From Fimbriimonadaceae bacterium (GTDB lineage Bacteria; Armatimonadota; Fimbriimonadia; Fimbriimonadales; Fimbriimonadaceae), in NCBI GenBank assembly GCA_019187105.1, contig JABAQM010000001.1, positions 434,001 to 498,000 of the forward strand: a DNA stretch of 64,000 nucleotides. Reading direction: 5' to 3'. Both the position numbers and the translations under genes were made by a program. Below the pieces are notes generated by a model. The model did no database searches. It saw nothing but the letters and a program-made list of their open reading frames with translations, and was not told the origin of the DNA. Within the stretch, counting starts at the first letter, position 1. The number at the start of each line of letters is the position of its first letter. Shown one piece after another: positions 19,402 to 29,204 of the stretch.

Positions 19402-19839
19402 ATGGATTTGATGCTAGCTACGATGGCCGATTACACAATGGTGAGCCAAGAGGGCAAGCTAAGCATCATCGGGATCTTTGGCACGATCTACGCTCGGAAC
19501 TTCCCGGCCACCCACCGCAACTTGCACCTGGCGATGATCGTCAAGTGCTCCTACGCGGACGTTGGCACGGAGCGGGACATCCAGACCCATTTGGTCGACG
19601 CCGATGGCCATCGGCTGGTTGGCTCGAAAGGAACCCTGACGCTGCCCTCCGACGTCGATCGGCCACCGACGCTAAACCTCGTCCATGTGTTCGAAGAGAT
19701 AACCTTTGAACGCCCCGGCCGCTACAGTTTCAATATCTACATTTCGGGCCAAGAGGTGTCTTCACTGGGGCTGGAAGTCGTACAAGCCACCGATGAGCCG
19801 CCGCTTGACATCCCCCTTGACCAAGGCGAGCTGGAATAG
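19402..19839 (+). CDS. DUF6941 family protein
   Basis: A 145-residue cytoplasmic protein of the DUF6941 family, recognisable by the start [24 protein letters not shown] and [16 protein letters not shown]. The VDADGHRL strand and a C-terminal [16 protein letters not shown] follow. The family is a small all-beta fold found across Actinobacteria and Armatimonadota, and I know of no assigned function. It diverges from glyQ with a 34-base gap, so the two promoters must overlap. ATG at 19402 or 19411 are both possible starts. Confidence 0.75.
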   Translation: MDLMLATMADYTMVSQEGKLSIIGIFGTIYARNFPATHRNLHLAMIVKCSYADVGTERDIQTHLVDADGHRLVGSKGTLTLPSDVDRPPTLNLVHVFEEITFERPGRYSFNIYISGQEVSSLGLEVVQATDEPPLDIPLDQGELE

Positions 19840-19874
19840 CTTCGTTTAAGGACTACCAATCGTCTTGAAGGCAA

Positions 19875-21104
19875 ATGATCGCCGCCCTTGCCCTTTGTGC
19901 TGCACTTCCCTTCCATGCCGATCTCTTTACGTCCGACTACTTGGTTCCTGAGCCCATCCGGCTGGCAATTACACCCACGATCGATGGCAAGCTCGCCCCT
20001 GATGAGTGGGATTCCCTGTTCATCGGCGAAGGCCACCAGGCCTCCTATCAGTGGGAGCCTGGTCGCCATTACGTTTGTGCCAAGCTGCCAATGGGCCAGG
20101 ACCTCATTGCCAGCTTCGACTTCAATGCCGACGGATGGCTTGTCGGCAAAGACAATCTCCAGATTCGGGCGTCGTGGAAGGACGGCAAGACGACTGCCAC
20201 CGCCTTCATCCTGGATTGCACGGATCGGGAGGGGCCGAAGTGGGTCCCGGCTCCCTTGATCGAGGACGTCCTAAAGTGCGGCGGCAGCCCGGGCACCGAC
20301 AGTTGGACCGTTGAACTTGGATTTCAGGCAGTAGGATTGCCAATCGTCGATAAAGGGGTGCGATTTGCCTTTCGATCCGATACCGTAGCTTTGGACTCGG
20401 CGCAGCCAGACCCCTTCCTTCCGAGAAAGATGTCGGGCATAAGCCTGCAAATGGAAAAGACTCAAAACTCGCCGCCAGGCTTGGCGTGGAAAGCGGAATA
20501 TCGAGCGCGATCAGTTGCGCCCGGCGATGCGATCAAGATCAAGGTGGCGATGCGCAATGTAACCCAGATTCGTCGTTTCGAGATGTTTACTGAGGGCCTT
20601 GCCAAGGATCAGGCAACCGTAGTGGCGGAACCCTTTCCCAAGCCAGACGAAAAGGGTCGGGCAAGCGTGACCTACGACGCCAAACTTTCGGAATCGGCCA
20701 CCACGGGTTACCGAGTCTTGCGGACGACGCTGGTGGACGATGCCGGCAGCGAATCTTGGCTGCGCACGAGTTATCAGGTGTCCGACCTCGTCACGTTCGA
20801 TCCGCGGTTACCCGGTGATACGAAGTTCAAAGCTAATGACAGCCAAATCGTGCGTGGACTTGTCCACATCCGATCGCGGAGCGGTAATCGGCTGGACGGA
20901 AAGCTTACGATCCGGCTACCCAAAGGTTGGACGGTGAGCAAAGGCAGCGACGTCGGCTTCTCCATCTACCACTCGCGTGGCATGGCCAAGGTTAATCTCG
21001 AGCTGATCGTTCCGCCGGGGGCCAAGGGCGCCTATCCGCTTACGTACATCGCGACGATCGGGGACAAGGTGATCGAGCAGATCATTCCGTTCGCCATCCA
21101 GTAA
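19875..21104 (+). CDS. Secreted protein with CBM9/DOMON-like N-terminal and NEW3-like C-terminal domains
   Basis: A 409-residue protein with a signal peptide (MIAALALCAALPFHA). The segment AITPTIDGKLAPDEWDSLFIGE matches the start of family-9 carbohydrate-binding modules (IDGxLxxxEW). It is followed by WEPGRHYVCAKLP, LIASFDFNADGWLVGKDNLQI and WTVELGFQAVGLP, which are typical of the beta-sandwich. The C-terminal 110 residues (FDPRLPGDTKFKANDSQIVRGLVHI ... GAYPLTYIATIGDKVIEQIIPF) resemble an NPCBM/NEW3-type immunoglobulin domain. No catalytic motif is visible, so a binding or surface role is inferred. It follows the DUF6941 gene by 35 bases. Confidence 0.72.
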   Translation: MIAALALCAALPFHADLFTSDYLVPEPIRLAITPTIDGKLAPDEWDSLFIGEGHQASYQWEPGRHYVCAKLPMGQDLIASFDFNADGWLVGKDNLQIRASWKDGKTTATAFILDCTDREGPKWVPAPLIEDVLKCGGSPGTDSWTVELGFQAVGLPIVDKGVRFAFRSDTVALDSAQPDPFLPRKMSGISLQMEKTQNSPPGLAWKAEYRARSVAPGDAIKIKVAMRNVTQIRRFEMFTEGLAKDQATVVAEPFPKPDEKGRASVTYDAKLSESATTGYRVLRTTLVDDAGSESWLRTSYQVSDLVTFDPRLPGDTKFKANDSQIVRGLVHIRSRSGNRLDGKLTIRLPKGWTVSKGSDVGFSIYHSRGMAKVNLELIVPPGAKGAYPLTYIATIGDKVIEQIIPFAIQ

Positions 21105-21127
21105 CCCGTCAGGTCATAATCAAGGGG

Positions 21128-21886
21128 TTGAACGATCCTCGTACGACGTTCGGCCCCGTTGCTCGCCGCTATCTCGATAGTCCTGTCCATGCCAACGAGG
21201 CCGCTCTCGCCCACATGGTCAAGGTCGCCAGCCCCGCTGGCGGTCCGATACTCGACGTCGCCACTGGCGCCGGACATACCGCCTTTGCATTTGCGCCCCA
21301 TGCCGAAAGAGTGGTCGCAACCGACATCACCGAGGGAATGCTGGCGATCGTTCGGGAAGAAGCCGCCCTTCGCGGGTTGACGAATATTGAAGTCCAAGCC
21401 GCTAACGCAGAAAGCCTGCCCTTTCCTGAGAACACTTTCGAGGGTATCACGTGCCGGGTCGCCGCCCACCACTTTCGGAATCCCTCGGCGTTCATGAGCG
21501 AATGCGGGAGGGTCCTGAGGCCACAGGGCTGGCTCCTATTGGTCGACAACGCCGGTGTAGAAGACGCCCAAGCGAACGAACGATGGAACGAAATCGAGAC
21601 CTGGCGAGATCCATCCCACGTCAGGAATATCCAGCCGGAGGAATGGCGCCGCCATTTCGAGCTCCACGGTTTTAGCATTGAGCACTTCGAGGTTATTCCG
21701 AAGCCAATGAACCTGGACAGTTGGCTGGAGCGGATGCAGGTTCAGGAACCCAACCGCAGCCGCATTCGCGAAGCGATTATGCACAGCGAAGGATGGCTCC
21801 GCGATTACCTTCGACCGCACGGCGACGGGGCTGATGCAATATTCCACGAGCAGGAGATTTCCCTGCTCGGACGCAGACCGGCTTAA
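21128..21886 (+). CDS. Class I SAM-dependent methyltransferase (UbiE/small-molecule type)
   Basis: A 252-residue methyltransferase with motif I ILDVATGAGHTAFAFAPHA, the acidic motif II VVATDITEGML, motif post-I IEVQAANAESLPFP, and motif III-like PQGWLLLVDNAG. This arrangement fits UbiE/COQ5-like enzymes that methylate quinones or other small molecules, but the substrate is not clear. The start is TTG at 21128; the first ATG inside the frame is too far into the fold. It lies 23 bases after the CBM9-like gene and its stop overlaps a terminator used by the converging subtilisin gene. Confidence 0.86.
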   Translation: MNDPRTTFGPVARRYLDSPVHANEAALAHMVKVASPAGGPILDVATGAGHTAFAFAPHAERVVATDITEGMLAIVREEAALRGLTNIEVQAANAESLPFPENTFEGITCRVAAHHFRNPSAFMSECGRVLRPQGWLLLVDNAGVEDAQANERWNEIETWRDPSHVRNIQPEEWRRHFELHGFSIEHFEVIPKPMNLDSWLERMQVQEPNRSRIREAIMHSEGWLRDYLRPHGDGADAIFHEQEISLLGRRPA

Positions 21887-21923
21887 AAAGCAAGACGGCT
21901 CCGAGCCATTGCCCGGAGCCGTC
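21885..21923 (-). terminator. Rho-independent terminator after the subtilisin gene
   Basis: A perfect ten-pair stem GACGGCTCCG / CGGAGCCGTC with a 10-base loop, followed on the minus strand by TTGCTTTTT. It ends the subtilisin transcript 12 bases past its stop, and overlaps the last codon of the converging methyltransferase, which it could also serve. Confidence 0.85.
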
Positions 21924-21935
21924 AGTGCGTAAGGT

Positions 21936-23966
21936 CTATGGGGCGACGGGCTGGTTTGTCAGCGCGAGCACTCCGCCGCTAACGGTAAGTGCATAACCCT
22001 GCTTGGTACCGTTGTTGAGGGTCTGGCACTTCACCTTGACGCGATAGAGGCCCTTTGCCGGGACCTTCAAAAGCACAACCTCCGTCGAGTTCTTCGCGTC
22101 AACCGCTCCACCGGTTTTCGATTCCCCGGTCGAGGTGTTGAAGTCGTTGCCCAGCCAGGTCGTCCCCGTGGGTCCGACCACGGTCAAATTCATGTCGTTC
22201 ACGACCGGGTTGCCGGCATTTACCGCTCCGGGGAAATCCGTAAAGGTCATCACGATTTTCAGCGGCACCGACGGGTTGCGGACGGCGATGTAATAGGTGT
22301 CCTCTTGCCCGGCCGTCATCCCGTTTCCGTTGCGGCGGTCGTAGGCAAGCAGGCGAGCAGCGTCGCCGGCAAAGTACAGCGCATTGTCCAAGAGCAGCCG
22401 TCCCCAGCCCTCGCGGTTACTGGGATACCCGCTGATACCCGTCATGTCGACGCCCGCATTCATGATGGTCGACCGAATCAATGCACCACTCGGCGTGAAG
22501 CCCTTCGCCGGGTTCTTGGCGCCGGTTTCCAGCCAGCCTTCCATGTAGTACTGGCGGACCAGCAACGAGCCACCACTGATTGACGGACAGGCCATGGACG
22601 TTCCGGTCATCTGGGTCCAGCTTGACGTCGTCCCTGCGAGTGCCGACCAGATGTTGACTCCCGGCGAATAGATTTCCGGCTTTCGGCGACCATCAGCTGT
22701 GGGTCCCGTACCTCCAGAGCCGTGGTTCTGCTGGCTATTCGCCTGCTGCGATGCTCCTACGGCGAGGCAACTCTTTGCGTTTTCCGGGGTTTTTAGAGTG
22801 GATAGATTAGTCACCGCGAAGGCCACACAACCTTCCTCGTTATTCCACGAGTATTCGTCAATGGCCCGGCACCAAGACGTATAGGACGTGGTGCCGTCAT
22901 CGCCCCAACTATTGGAGTGGACTCGGGCGCCGTTGGCATGCAACTCGTTCAGGCGAGTCAAGAGATTCGAGCCATTGATATCGCTGAGGTTTCGAAACGC
23001 CAGCTTTGCAGCGTATGCCATTCCGTTTCGGAAGGTCTGGCCGTTGATCGGAATGCGGTCGCCCGCAAAGGTCCCCGCCGTGTGGGTTCCGTGTGAATCG
23101 CTGCCTTGGCCGTTGCTTGAAAGATAGGCAACGACCTTGCGGTGATTAGGTCCCGGCGTATTGTTGACGGGGTCTCGGAATTGATCGTGGTTCATGTACA
23201 TGCGGCCGTCGATCAGACCTCCGATCTGTCCTTCGCCATGGATGCCTTTGTCCCAAATTGGCTGCTGGCCACTCACATTGCTCTGAATGACCCACCGCGT
23301 GAGGTCGTTCCGCAGATTGACCTCGGATGCCTCGTCGATGAAGAGAACATCTTGGTGCTCGGCGAGCTGGGAAACCTGATTGAGATTGCCCTTTGCCCGG
23401 ATAAGGATTGAACGACCCTCGGCATCGATCTCGAGGATCTCCATGCCAATGGCGTGCGCTGCTGAAGCAGTTTCCACCTCGGAAACTCCGTCGAGGACGC
23501 TGATGACCAGCTCGTAGCGGCCGGAAGCCTGCTCAAGCGCCCGGTCGAGGTTCTTGAAACGCCTGACGCCGATTTCATTGGACACCTTATAAGGCGCCTC
23601 ATAGAGGCCAACCCATCGAACGAACTCGAGGTTCTTGATCGCTTTGTAGTCCGCCGCGCCGGCCCGTACGATCCACGTGTGCTCCGGGATGTACGTGAGG
23701 AGTTCGCCGCCGACCGCCTCAACTGCGGCACGGTCGGCTTCGTTCAAGGACCGATCGAACTGAACCAAGTAGGTCTGCGGTCCCGAGAGGTTCTCCATCT
23801 GGGAGGTACGGAGCTGGGCGATCCGCGGCAGGTTTTTCAGGGGATCGAATCGCTGATATCGTAGGTCGACTGTGGTGCCGGCCCAGACGACAGTGGTGGC
23901 GGCAATGAAAAGTAGGCTCGGCCAGATACGCTTGGCCAATGAAGGGACGGAGTTACGGTAGGGCAT
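21936..23966 (-). CDS. Secreted S8 (subtilisin-like) serine protease
   Basis: A 676-residue extracellular peptidase. A signal peptide (LAKRIWPSLLFIAATTVVWAG) is followed by an inhibitor-I9/fervidolysin-like N-terminal region with SGPQTYLVQFDRSLNEADRAAVEAVGG. The catalytic triad is Asp253 (GGLIDGRMYMN), His292 (SDSHGTHTAGTFAGD) and Ser457 (TGTSMACPSISG). The oxyanion Asn lies in SNSWGDD. A C-terminal beta-sandwich of P-domain type (VVNDMNLTVVGPTG ... GLYRVKVKC) follows. This arrangement matches 'KP-43 like' subtilases. ATG at 23966 is used because it begins the signal peptide. It lies directly downstream of dnaK but after a strong terminator. Confidence 0.92.
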   Translation of the reverse strand: MPYRNSVPSLAKRIWPSLLFIAATTVVWAGTTVDLRYQRFDPLKNLPRIAQLRTSQMENLSGPQTYLVQFDRSLNEADRAAVEAVGGELLTYIPEHTWIVRAGAADYKAIKNLEFVRWVGLYEAPYKVSNEIGVRRFKNLDRALEQASGRYELVISVLDGVSEVETASAAHAIGMEILEIDAEGRSILIRAKGNLNQVSQLAEHQDVLFIDEASEVNLRNDLTRWVIQSNVSGQQPIWDKGIHGEGQIGGLIDGRMYMNHDQFRDPVNNTPGPNHRKVVAYLSSNGQGSDSHGTHTAGTFAGDRIPINGQTFRNGMAYAAKLAFRNLSDINGSNLLTRLNELHANGARVHSNSWGDDGTTSYTSWCRAIDEYSWNNEEGCVAFAVTNLSTLKTPENAKSCLAVGASQQANSQQNHGSGGTGPTADGRRKPEIYSPGVNIWSALAGTTSSWTQMTGTSMACPSISGGSLLVRQYYMEGWLETGAKNPAKGFTPSGALIRSTIMNAGVDMTGISGYPSNREGWGRLLLDNALYFAGDAARLLAYDRRNGNGMTAGQEDTYYIAVRNPSVPLKIVMTFTDFPGAVNAGNPVVNDMNLTVVGPTGTTWLGNDFNTSTGESKTGGAVDAKNSTEVVLLKVPAKGLYRVKVKCQTLNNGTKQGYALTVSGGVLALTNQPVAP

Positions 23967-24030
23967 GCCAGTTTCATCATACAACGACTTCACCGCGAAA
24001 CTCGCCTCGCAAAGTCGCCGGCTTGCCAGC

Positions 24031-24058
24031 AAAAAAGCCGGCCCACTAAGGGGCCGGC
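24031..24058 (-). terminator. Rho-independent terminator after dnaK
   Basis: Eight-pair GC stem GCCGGCCC / GGGCCGGC with a six-base loop, followed on the minus strand by T6. It starts about 18 bases past the dnaK stop and separates dnaK from the subtilisin gene. Confidence 0.9.
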
Positions 24059-24076
24059 AACTGGGATGCCAAGGAA

Positions 24077-25972
24077 TTATTTCTCTTCTTTGAACTCGGC
24101 GTCGATCACATCGTCGCCACCGCCGCCTGAATTTCCGACTCCGGCCCCGACCGTCTCCCGCTCTTCGGCCGATGCCTTGTAGATCGTCTCGGCGATCGTA
24201 TGGCTTTCGGCCTCGAGATCGGCGAAAGCGGCATCGATAGCTGCCTTGTCCTCACCCGTTGCGGCCGATCGGAGCTTCTGAATCTTCTCTTCAACTCGCG
24301 TCTTGTCCTGCTCGCTAATCTTGTCACCAGCGTCCTTTATCGCCTTTTCGGTCGAGTAGCAAAGCTGATCGGACTTGTTCTTGATTTCGGCAAGCTCCTG
24401 CTGCATCCGGTCGGCGTCGGCATTGGCCTCCGCCTCCTTGATCATGCGATCGATTTCGTCCCGGTTCAGGTTGCCCGACCCGGTAATGCGGATGCTCTGC
24501 TCGTTGCTCGTACCCTTGTCTCTCGCGCTCACGTTGAGGATGCCGTTAGCATCGATATCGAACGTCACTTCGATCTGGGGGATCCGAGCCGGCGCCGGCG
24601 GAATGCCACCGAGATGGAAGCGACCTAGGCTCTTGTTATCCTTGGCGAGCGGTCGCTCACCTTGGAGAATGTGGATTTCCACTTCCGGCTGATTGTCGAC
24701 GGCAGTCGTGTAGGTGCGGCTCTTCTTGGTGGGGATCGTCGTATTGCGATCAATGATCTTGTCAAAGATGCCACCCTGGGTTTCGACTCCGAGGGAGAGG
24801 GGAGTGACGTCCAACAGAACGATGTTCTTGACCTCGCCGCCGAGAATGCCCGCCTGGATGGCGGCCCCAATCGCGACGACCTCATCTGGGTTCACGCTCC
24901 GATTGGGCTCTTTCCCGGTGAGCTGCTTGACGAGGTCCTGCACCATCGGCATGCGCGTCGAACCACCGACCAGGATGATTTCGTGGATGTCCGAAGCCTT
25001 GACCTTGGCATCCTCTAGGGCCTGCTGGAACGGACCTTTGACCCTGCTCATGAGATCGGCGCACAGTTCCTCGAACTTCGCCCGGCTGAGATTCAGATCC
25101 AAATGCTTCGGCTCGTTCTCGATCGCCGTGATATAGGGCAGGTTGATGTTCGTGGTGACCTGCGAGCTCAGTTCGATCTTGGCCCGCTCTGCAGCCTCCT
25201 TCAGCCGCTGGAGCGCGTTCTTGTCCTTCAGAAGGTCGACTCCTTGATCCTTCTTGAACTCCGCCGCGATCCATTCGACGATCTTTTGGTCAAAGTCGTC
25301 GCCACCAAGGTGGCTGTCACCCGCGGTGGATTTCACTTCAAAAACGCCGTCTCCGACGTCAAGAATGCTGACGTCGAACGTGCCGCCACCCAGGTCGAAT
25401 ACCAGGATCGTTTCGCTGTGCTTCTTGTCCAAGCCATAGGCGAGCGATGCTGCTGTCGGCTCGTTGATGATGCGCAGCACAGTCAGGCCAGCGATCTCAC
25501 CGGCATTTTTGGTTGCCGTTCGTTGCGAGTCGTTGAAATATGCCGGCACCGTAATAACGGCCTGATCGACGGTATCGCCCAAGTAGGCCTCTGCATCGTT
25601 TTTCAGTTTTTGAAGGATCATCGCGCTGATCTCTTCCGGCGTGAAATCCTTATCAACCGCGGCGATATGGGCGATGACCATGCCCTTCTTGTCTTCCTTG
25701 ACCTTGTAGCTGACGCGCTTGACCTCGTCGGCTACTTCGCTCAGCTTGTGACCCATGAATCGCTTGATGCTCATCACGGTGTTTTCCGGGTTCATGACAG
25801 CCTGTCGTTTCGCGGTGATTCCCACGAGACGCTCGCCATTGGCCTTGAAGGCAACCACGCTCGGAAGCGTTCGCGTACCCTCTGCAGTCGCAATGACGAC
25901 CGGTTCGCCGCCTTCCATCACGGCAACCACTGAGTTCGTGGTGCCCAAGTCTATTCCTACTGTGCGTCCCAT
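24077..25972 (-). CDS. dnaK: Molecular chaperone DnaK (Hsp70)
   Basis: A 631-residue Hsp70 ATPase chaperone. Visible are the N-terminal [36 protein letters not shown], the linker-type [17 protein letters not shown], the substrate-binding domain and an acidic C-terminus ([12 protein letters not shown]). It stands alone: grpE, dnaJ and hspR, which often share its operon, are not in the window. A HAIR-like palindrome 24 bases upstream of the ATG suggests HspR repression. A rho-independent terminator lies just past the stop, so it is a single-gene unit. Confidence 0.97.
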   Translation of the reverse strand: MGRTVGIDLGTTNSVVAVMEGGEPVVIATAEGTRTLPSVVAFKANGERLVGITAKRQAVMNPENTVMSIKRFMGHKLSEVADEVKRVSYKVKEDKKGMVIAHIAAVDKDFTPEEISAMILQKLKNDAEAYLGDTVDQAVITVPAYFNDSQRTATKNAGEIAGLTVLRIINEPTAASLAYGLDKKHSETILVFDLGGGTFDVSILDVGDGVFEVKSTAGDSHLGGDDFDQKIVEWIAAEFKKDQGVDLLKDKNALQRLKEAAERAKIELSSQVTTNINLPYITAIENEPKHLDLNLSRAKFEELCADLMSRVKGPFQQALEDAKVKASDIHEIILVGGSTRMPMVQDLVKQLTGKEPNRSVNPDEVVAIGAAIQAGILGGEVKNIVLLDVTPLSLGVETQGGIFDKIIDRNTTIPTKKSRTYTTAVDNQPEVEIHILQGERPLAKDNKSLGRFHLGGIPPAPARIPQIEVTFDIDANGILNVSARDKGTSNEQSIRITGSGNLNRDEIDRMIKEAEANADADRMQQELAEIKNKSDQLCYSTEKAIKDAGDKISEQDKTRVEEKIQKLRSAATGEDKAAIDAAFADLEAESHTIAETIYKASAEERETVGAGVGNSGGGGDDVIDAEFKEEK

Positions 25973-25996
25973 ACTGTAATCCTTGGCTCAAAGTAT

Positions 25997-26015
25997 TTGA
26001 GCGCTATACACTCAA
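25997..26015 (-). promoter_or_regulatory. HAIR-like operator (HspR binding site) before dnaK
   Basis: Reading the dnaK strand, the 19 bases TTGAGTGTATAGCGCTCAA form TTGAGT-N7-GCTCAA. The HspR-associated inverted repeat consensus is CTTGAGT-N7-ACTCAAG, so the two halves match at 6 and 5 of 7 positions with the exact spacing. It lies 24 bases upstream of the ATG, where repressor binding would block transcription. It does not fit CIRCE (TTAGCACTC-N9-GAGTGCTAA). On the plus strand it also lies 80 bases ahead of the phosphodiester glycosidase gene. Confidence 0.6.
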
Positions 26016-26094
26016 TTAACGCCAAGAATACCCAATACGTTCCCCGTGGTGCGGGGGTTTCGTTTGATTCCGGACAAGTATTCTTTGGGGCAGC

Positions 26095-27114
26095 ATGCTT
26101 GCGACAGCCCTGGCCATTTGCCTCATGCCTGAGCCTGGTCCTATGTTCGAACTAGGCATTGTCAGGCTTGGCAATCGATCCGTCGCGGCCCGAACACTTC
26201 GATTACGATGGGCCGATTACGCAGTCGACGTCGCCTGGCCTCGAACGGGCCTCGGCACCACTGCAGCTATGGCGGCGATTGCCAAACAGGCGGGAGCCGA
26301 TATCGCCGTCAACGGCTGTTTCTTCGACGCGTACCTGCAATCACCGCGAAAGAACCCGAACCAGAACCTGGTTGCCAACGGCCGAGTTGCCTACATCGGC
26401 GGAACGGGTTGCACCTTTGGTTTCAGCGAAACGCTCGGGCCAAGGATTGATCGCGTTCGATTTAAGCTGCTAGGGACGATCTCCAGGAAGCTCGGCGCGC
26501 AGTCAAGCTGGTACGCCTATCGGGTCAACCACACACCCCAGAACGGTAACATCGCCGGCATTTTCGACCAATCCCATGGTTCGAAAGTCGACGGCACCGG
26601 CATGAAAGTCGTGGTCTCTGGGGGCAAGGTGGAAGAGATCACCTATGGGGAAGCGCGTATTCCACGCAACGGCTACGTCGTGTTCCTCGGCTCGGGGGAA
26701 TCTTCGCTGCAGAGGCGTTTTCAGGTGGGAGATACGCTCGAATACAAGCTCGACATCACGGGCGGGGACCCGGAATTCTGGCGGCAGGTCGCCACTGGCG
26801 TCGGTGGCGGCCCCAAGCTCCTTAGCCAGGGCCGGGTCGACCTCCATGCCGAGGACGAGGGCTTTCGAGATCCCAAGATCCTGACCGGTTCCAATCATCG
26901 GAGCATGATCGGTTGGACGAAGGGCGGCGAAATCGTTATCGCCTTGGCTACATGCCGAATGAGCGAGGGAGCGAAGATCATGCAGAAGCTGGGCTGCTGG
27001 GAAGCGATGAACCTGGATGGGGGAGCATCGAGCGGGCTATGGGTTCGCGAAAAGGGATACCTGCATACGCCGGGAAGGCCCCTGAGCAATCTCTTGATCT
27101 TCAAGAAGCGCTAG
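26095..27114 (+). CDS. Phosphodiester glycosidase (NAGPA-domain) family protein
   Basis: A 339-residue protein of the family that removes GlcNAc from phosphodiesters in animals and has bacterial relatives in exopolysaccharide and spore-wall metabolism. Blocks seen: IAVNGCFFDAYLQSP near residue 75, GGGPKLLSQGRV, RSMIGWTKGGEIVIALAT and EAMNLDGGASSGLWVREKG followed by RPLSNLLIF. An N-terminal hydrophobic stretch is short (LATALAICLMP), giving a possible signal peptide. It probably acts on cell-surface glycans, but the actual substrate is unknown. Divergent from dnaK with a 122-base shared control region that also contains a small CCCCG/CGGGG hairpin near 26042. Confidence 0.85.
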   Translation: MLATALAICLMPEPGPMFELGIVRLGNRSVAARTLRLRWADYAVDVAWPRTGLGTTAAMAAIAKQAGADIAVNGCFFDAYLQSPRKNPNQNLVANGRVAYIGGTGCTFGFSETLGPRIDRVRFKLLGTISRKLGAQSSWYAYRVNHTPQNGNIAGIFDQSHGSKVDGTGMKVVVSGGKVEEITYGEARIPRNGYVVFLGSGESSLQRRFQVGDTLEYKLDITGGDPEFWRQVATGVGGGPKLLSQGRVDLHAEDEGFRDPKILTGSNHRSMIGWTKGGEIVIALATCRMSEGAKIMQKLGCWEAMNLDGGASSGLWVREKGYLHTPGRPLSNLLIFKKR

Positions 27115-27161
27115 GTGCGACGCGGACCTGCCATTTGCTTCGGTAAGGCCATAATCGCCGA

Positions 27162-29204
27162 GTGTCCATTCGGCTGTTGGGATCCTTCATCGGTGCGTGC
27201 TCGGCCATGACGAGTTTGGCGGTGGCGCGAGTTACGATAACTGCAGATCAGGCGGTCTTGGAAAACAGCCTGGTACGAAGAGTCGTCCGAACCCACGGTT
27301 TTGTTGGCACGATCTCGTTCCAGCGCTGCGAAACCGGCGAAGAGTTTGTTCGCACGATCGAACCCGAGGCCAAGCTGGTGATCGACCGTCGGGAGTACTG
27401 GCTTGGCGGGGTAACAGGGTTACCCAACAAGGCGTTCCTGCAGCAGGATTGGATTGCCTGGGCCGAGCCGGCGCCAATGGCGTTGCGACTGGTCGACGTT
27501 AAGCAAGCATCGCCGCAATCTAGTGTTCCCCACGGCAACGGATGGGTTCCGGAAGGCAAAGCATGCGAGCTGGTTTTCGACCACGACGACTTCACTGCTT
27601 CACTGCACCTGGAGATTTACGATCACCTGCCGGCGATTGGCAAGCGGGTCGTCATTCATGCCAAGCCAGGTAAGCGGATAACCGTCAATCAGGTCGTTGT
27701 GGAGCGGCTTAGTCTCGTCGAAGGTGAGAGCGAAGTGGAGGCCAATGCTGTCTGGCGGTTGCCGAACGTAACCGCACTATCGGATATGAGCTTCGGTGGA
27801 AGTCGCGGCACCTGCATCCATTGGAGTCCGGACGAGTCCTATAAGACGCAGGTGAACTACCTCCTCAAAACGCCGTGCGTCCTCGAGGTTCGACCACCGT
27901 TTGGCATGCATCAAGCCACGGACGGTGCAGACGTCCGATCGGTGACGTCCTACGTGCTGCTTCACAAGGGAACCAACCGCGAGGAAAACACGCTAGAGCA
28001 GCGGCGACTGTACCGAAGGCTGGCGCCGTGGGTGCTCGACAACCCATTGATGCTCCACGTGGTGAGCAACGACGACCAGGAGATTCGAAGGGCGATCGAT
28101 CAGGCATCTGAATGCGGCTTCGAGATGGTCATCATGAGCTTCGGCTCCGGGCTGAACATGGAGGATGTGTCGCCCGCAAACATCTCGCGTTGGCGGACTT
28201 TGCGTGAATACGCCAGCCGCAAAGGAATTCGGTTTGGGGGCTATTCCCTCCTCGCGAGCCGTCGAATCAGCGACGAGCATGATGTGATCAACCCGCAGAC
28301 TGGCAAGACCGGCGGCGCGATTTTCGGCAACTCGCCTTGTCTGGGTTCAACATGGGGCGTCGACTATTTCGATCGGCTGCGTACGTTTATCGAAGGCACC
28401 GGATTTCAGATGCTGGAGCATGACGGCAATTATCCTGGCGACCAATGCGCGTCCACGACCCATCCGGGGCACCGAGGGCTGGACGACTCTCAGTGGAATC
28501 AGTACCGCCAGATCACCGAGTTCTACCATTGGTGCCGAGCGCGCGGGGTCTTCCTCAACGTCCCCGACTACTATCACTTGAACGGCTCGAACAAGACGGG
28601 TATGGGCTACCGCGAGACAAACTGGTCGTTGCCCCGCGAGCAGCAGCATGTCCATGCCCGACAGAACCTGTTTGACGGGACTTGGTCCAAGACGCCATCC
28701 ATGGGTTGGATGTTCGTTCCCCTGGTGGAGTATCACGGTGGCGGCGCGGCAGCCACGATCGAGCCTCTCCGCGACCACCTCAAGGACTACGAGTTGCACT
28801 TCGCCAACACCTTCGGCTTTGGCGCGCAGGCCTGCTGGCGCGGCACCCGACTGTATGATTCGCCGGAGACGAAAGCGTTGGTCCGGCGAATGGTCGACTG
28901 GTACAAGCAAAACCGGGTGGTCCTGGAGTCGGACATCGTCCACTTGCGCCGGGCCGATGGACGGCGACTGGACTATGTCTTGCACGTCGCCGAATCGAAG
29001 AAGCACGCGATGCTGGTGGTTTACAATCCGACGGCGGCAGTACTGGAGGAAGCGGTTACACTTCCCCTCACCGCATGTGGAATGCGTGGCCGGGTCGCAA
29101 TCATAAGCCCAGACGGCAAGCGGACGGTCTCACGACCGCCCGAAGTCGTTAAGGTAAAGGTCCCCGCCGGGTCCTGGACGTGGCTCCGGTTCTCTACCGA
29201 GTAG
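27162..29204 (+). CDS. Secreted putative glycoside hydrolase with TIM-barrel-like core
   Basis: A 680-residue protein with a hydrophobic leader (LLGSFIGACSAMTSLAVA). The first 280 residues are beta-rich, as in the N-terminal beta-supersandwich of clan GH-D enzymes. The central part has barrel-type blocks: ECGFEMVIMSFGSGLNMED, RTLREYASRKGIRFGGYSLLASRRI, GTGFQMLEHDGNYPGDQCAS and ARGVFLNVPDYYHLNGSNKTGMGY. The C-terminus is a small beta-domain. The D in QMLEHDGNYPGD sits where an alpha-galactosidase-like nucleophile could lie. The exact family cannot be fixed by eye. The GTG start at 27162 could alternatively be ATG at 27207. It follows the phosphodiester glycosidase by 47 bases. Confidence 0.6.
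   Translation: MSIRLLGSFIGACSAMTSLAVARVTITADQAVLENSLVRRVVRTHGFVGTISFQRCETGEEFVRTIEPEAKLVIDRREYWLGGVTGLPNKAFLQQDWIAWAEPAPMALRLVDVKQASPQSSVPHGNGWVPEGKACELVFDHDDFTASLHLEIYDHLPAIGKRVVIHAKPGKRITVNQVVVERLSLVEGESEVEANAVWRLPNVTALSDMSFGGSRGTCIHWSPDESYKTQVNYLLKTPCVLEVRPPFGMHQATDGADVRSVTSYVLLHKGTNREENTLEQRRLYRRLAPWVLDNPLMLHVVSNDDQEIRRAIDQASECGFEMVIMSFGSGLNMEDVSPANISRWRTLREYASRKGIRFGGYSLLASRRISDEHDVINPQTGKTGGAIFGNSPCLGSTWGVDYFDRLRTFIEGTGFQMLEHDGNYPGDQCASTTHPGHRGLDDSQWNQYRQITEFYHWCRARGVFLNVPDYYHLNGSNKTGMGYRETNWSLPREQQHVHARQNLFDGTWSKTPSMGWMFVPLVEYHGGGAAATIEPLRDHLKDYELHFANTFGFGAQACWRGTRLYDSPETKALVRRMVDWYKQNRVVLESDIVHLRRADGRRLDYVLHVAESKKHAMLVVYNPTAAVLEEAVTLPLTACGMRGRVAIISPDGKRTVSRPPEVVKVKVPAGSWTWLRFSTE

Noticed and set aside
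25997-26015. CIRCE element before dnaK
   Set aside because: Spacing between TTGAG and CTCAA is nine, but the half-sites do not match TTAGCACTC; HAIR fits better.
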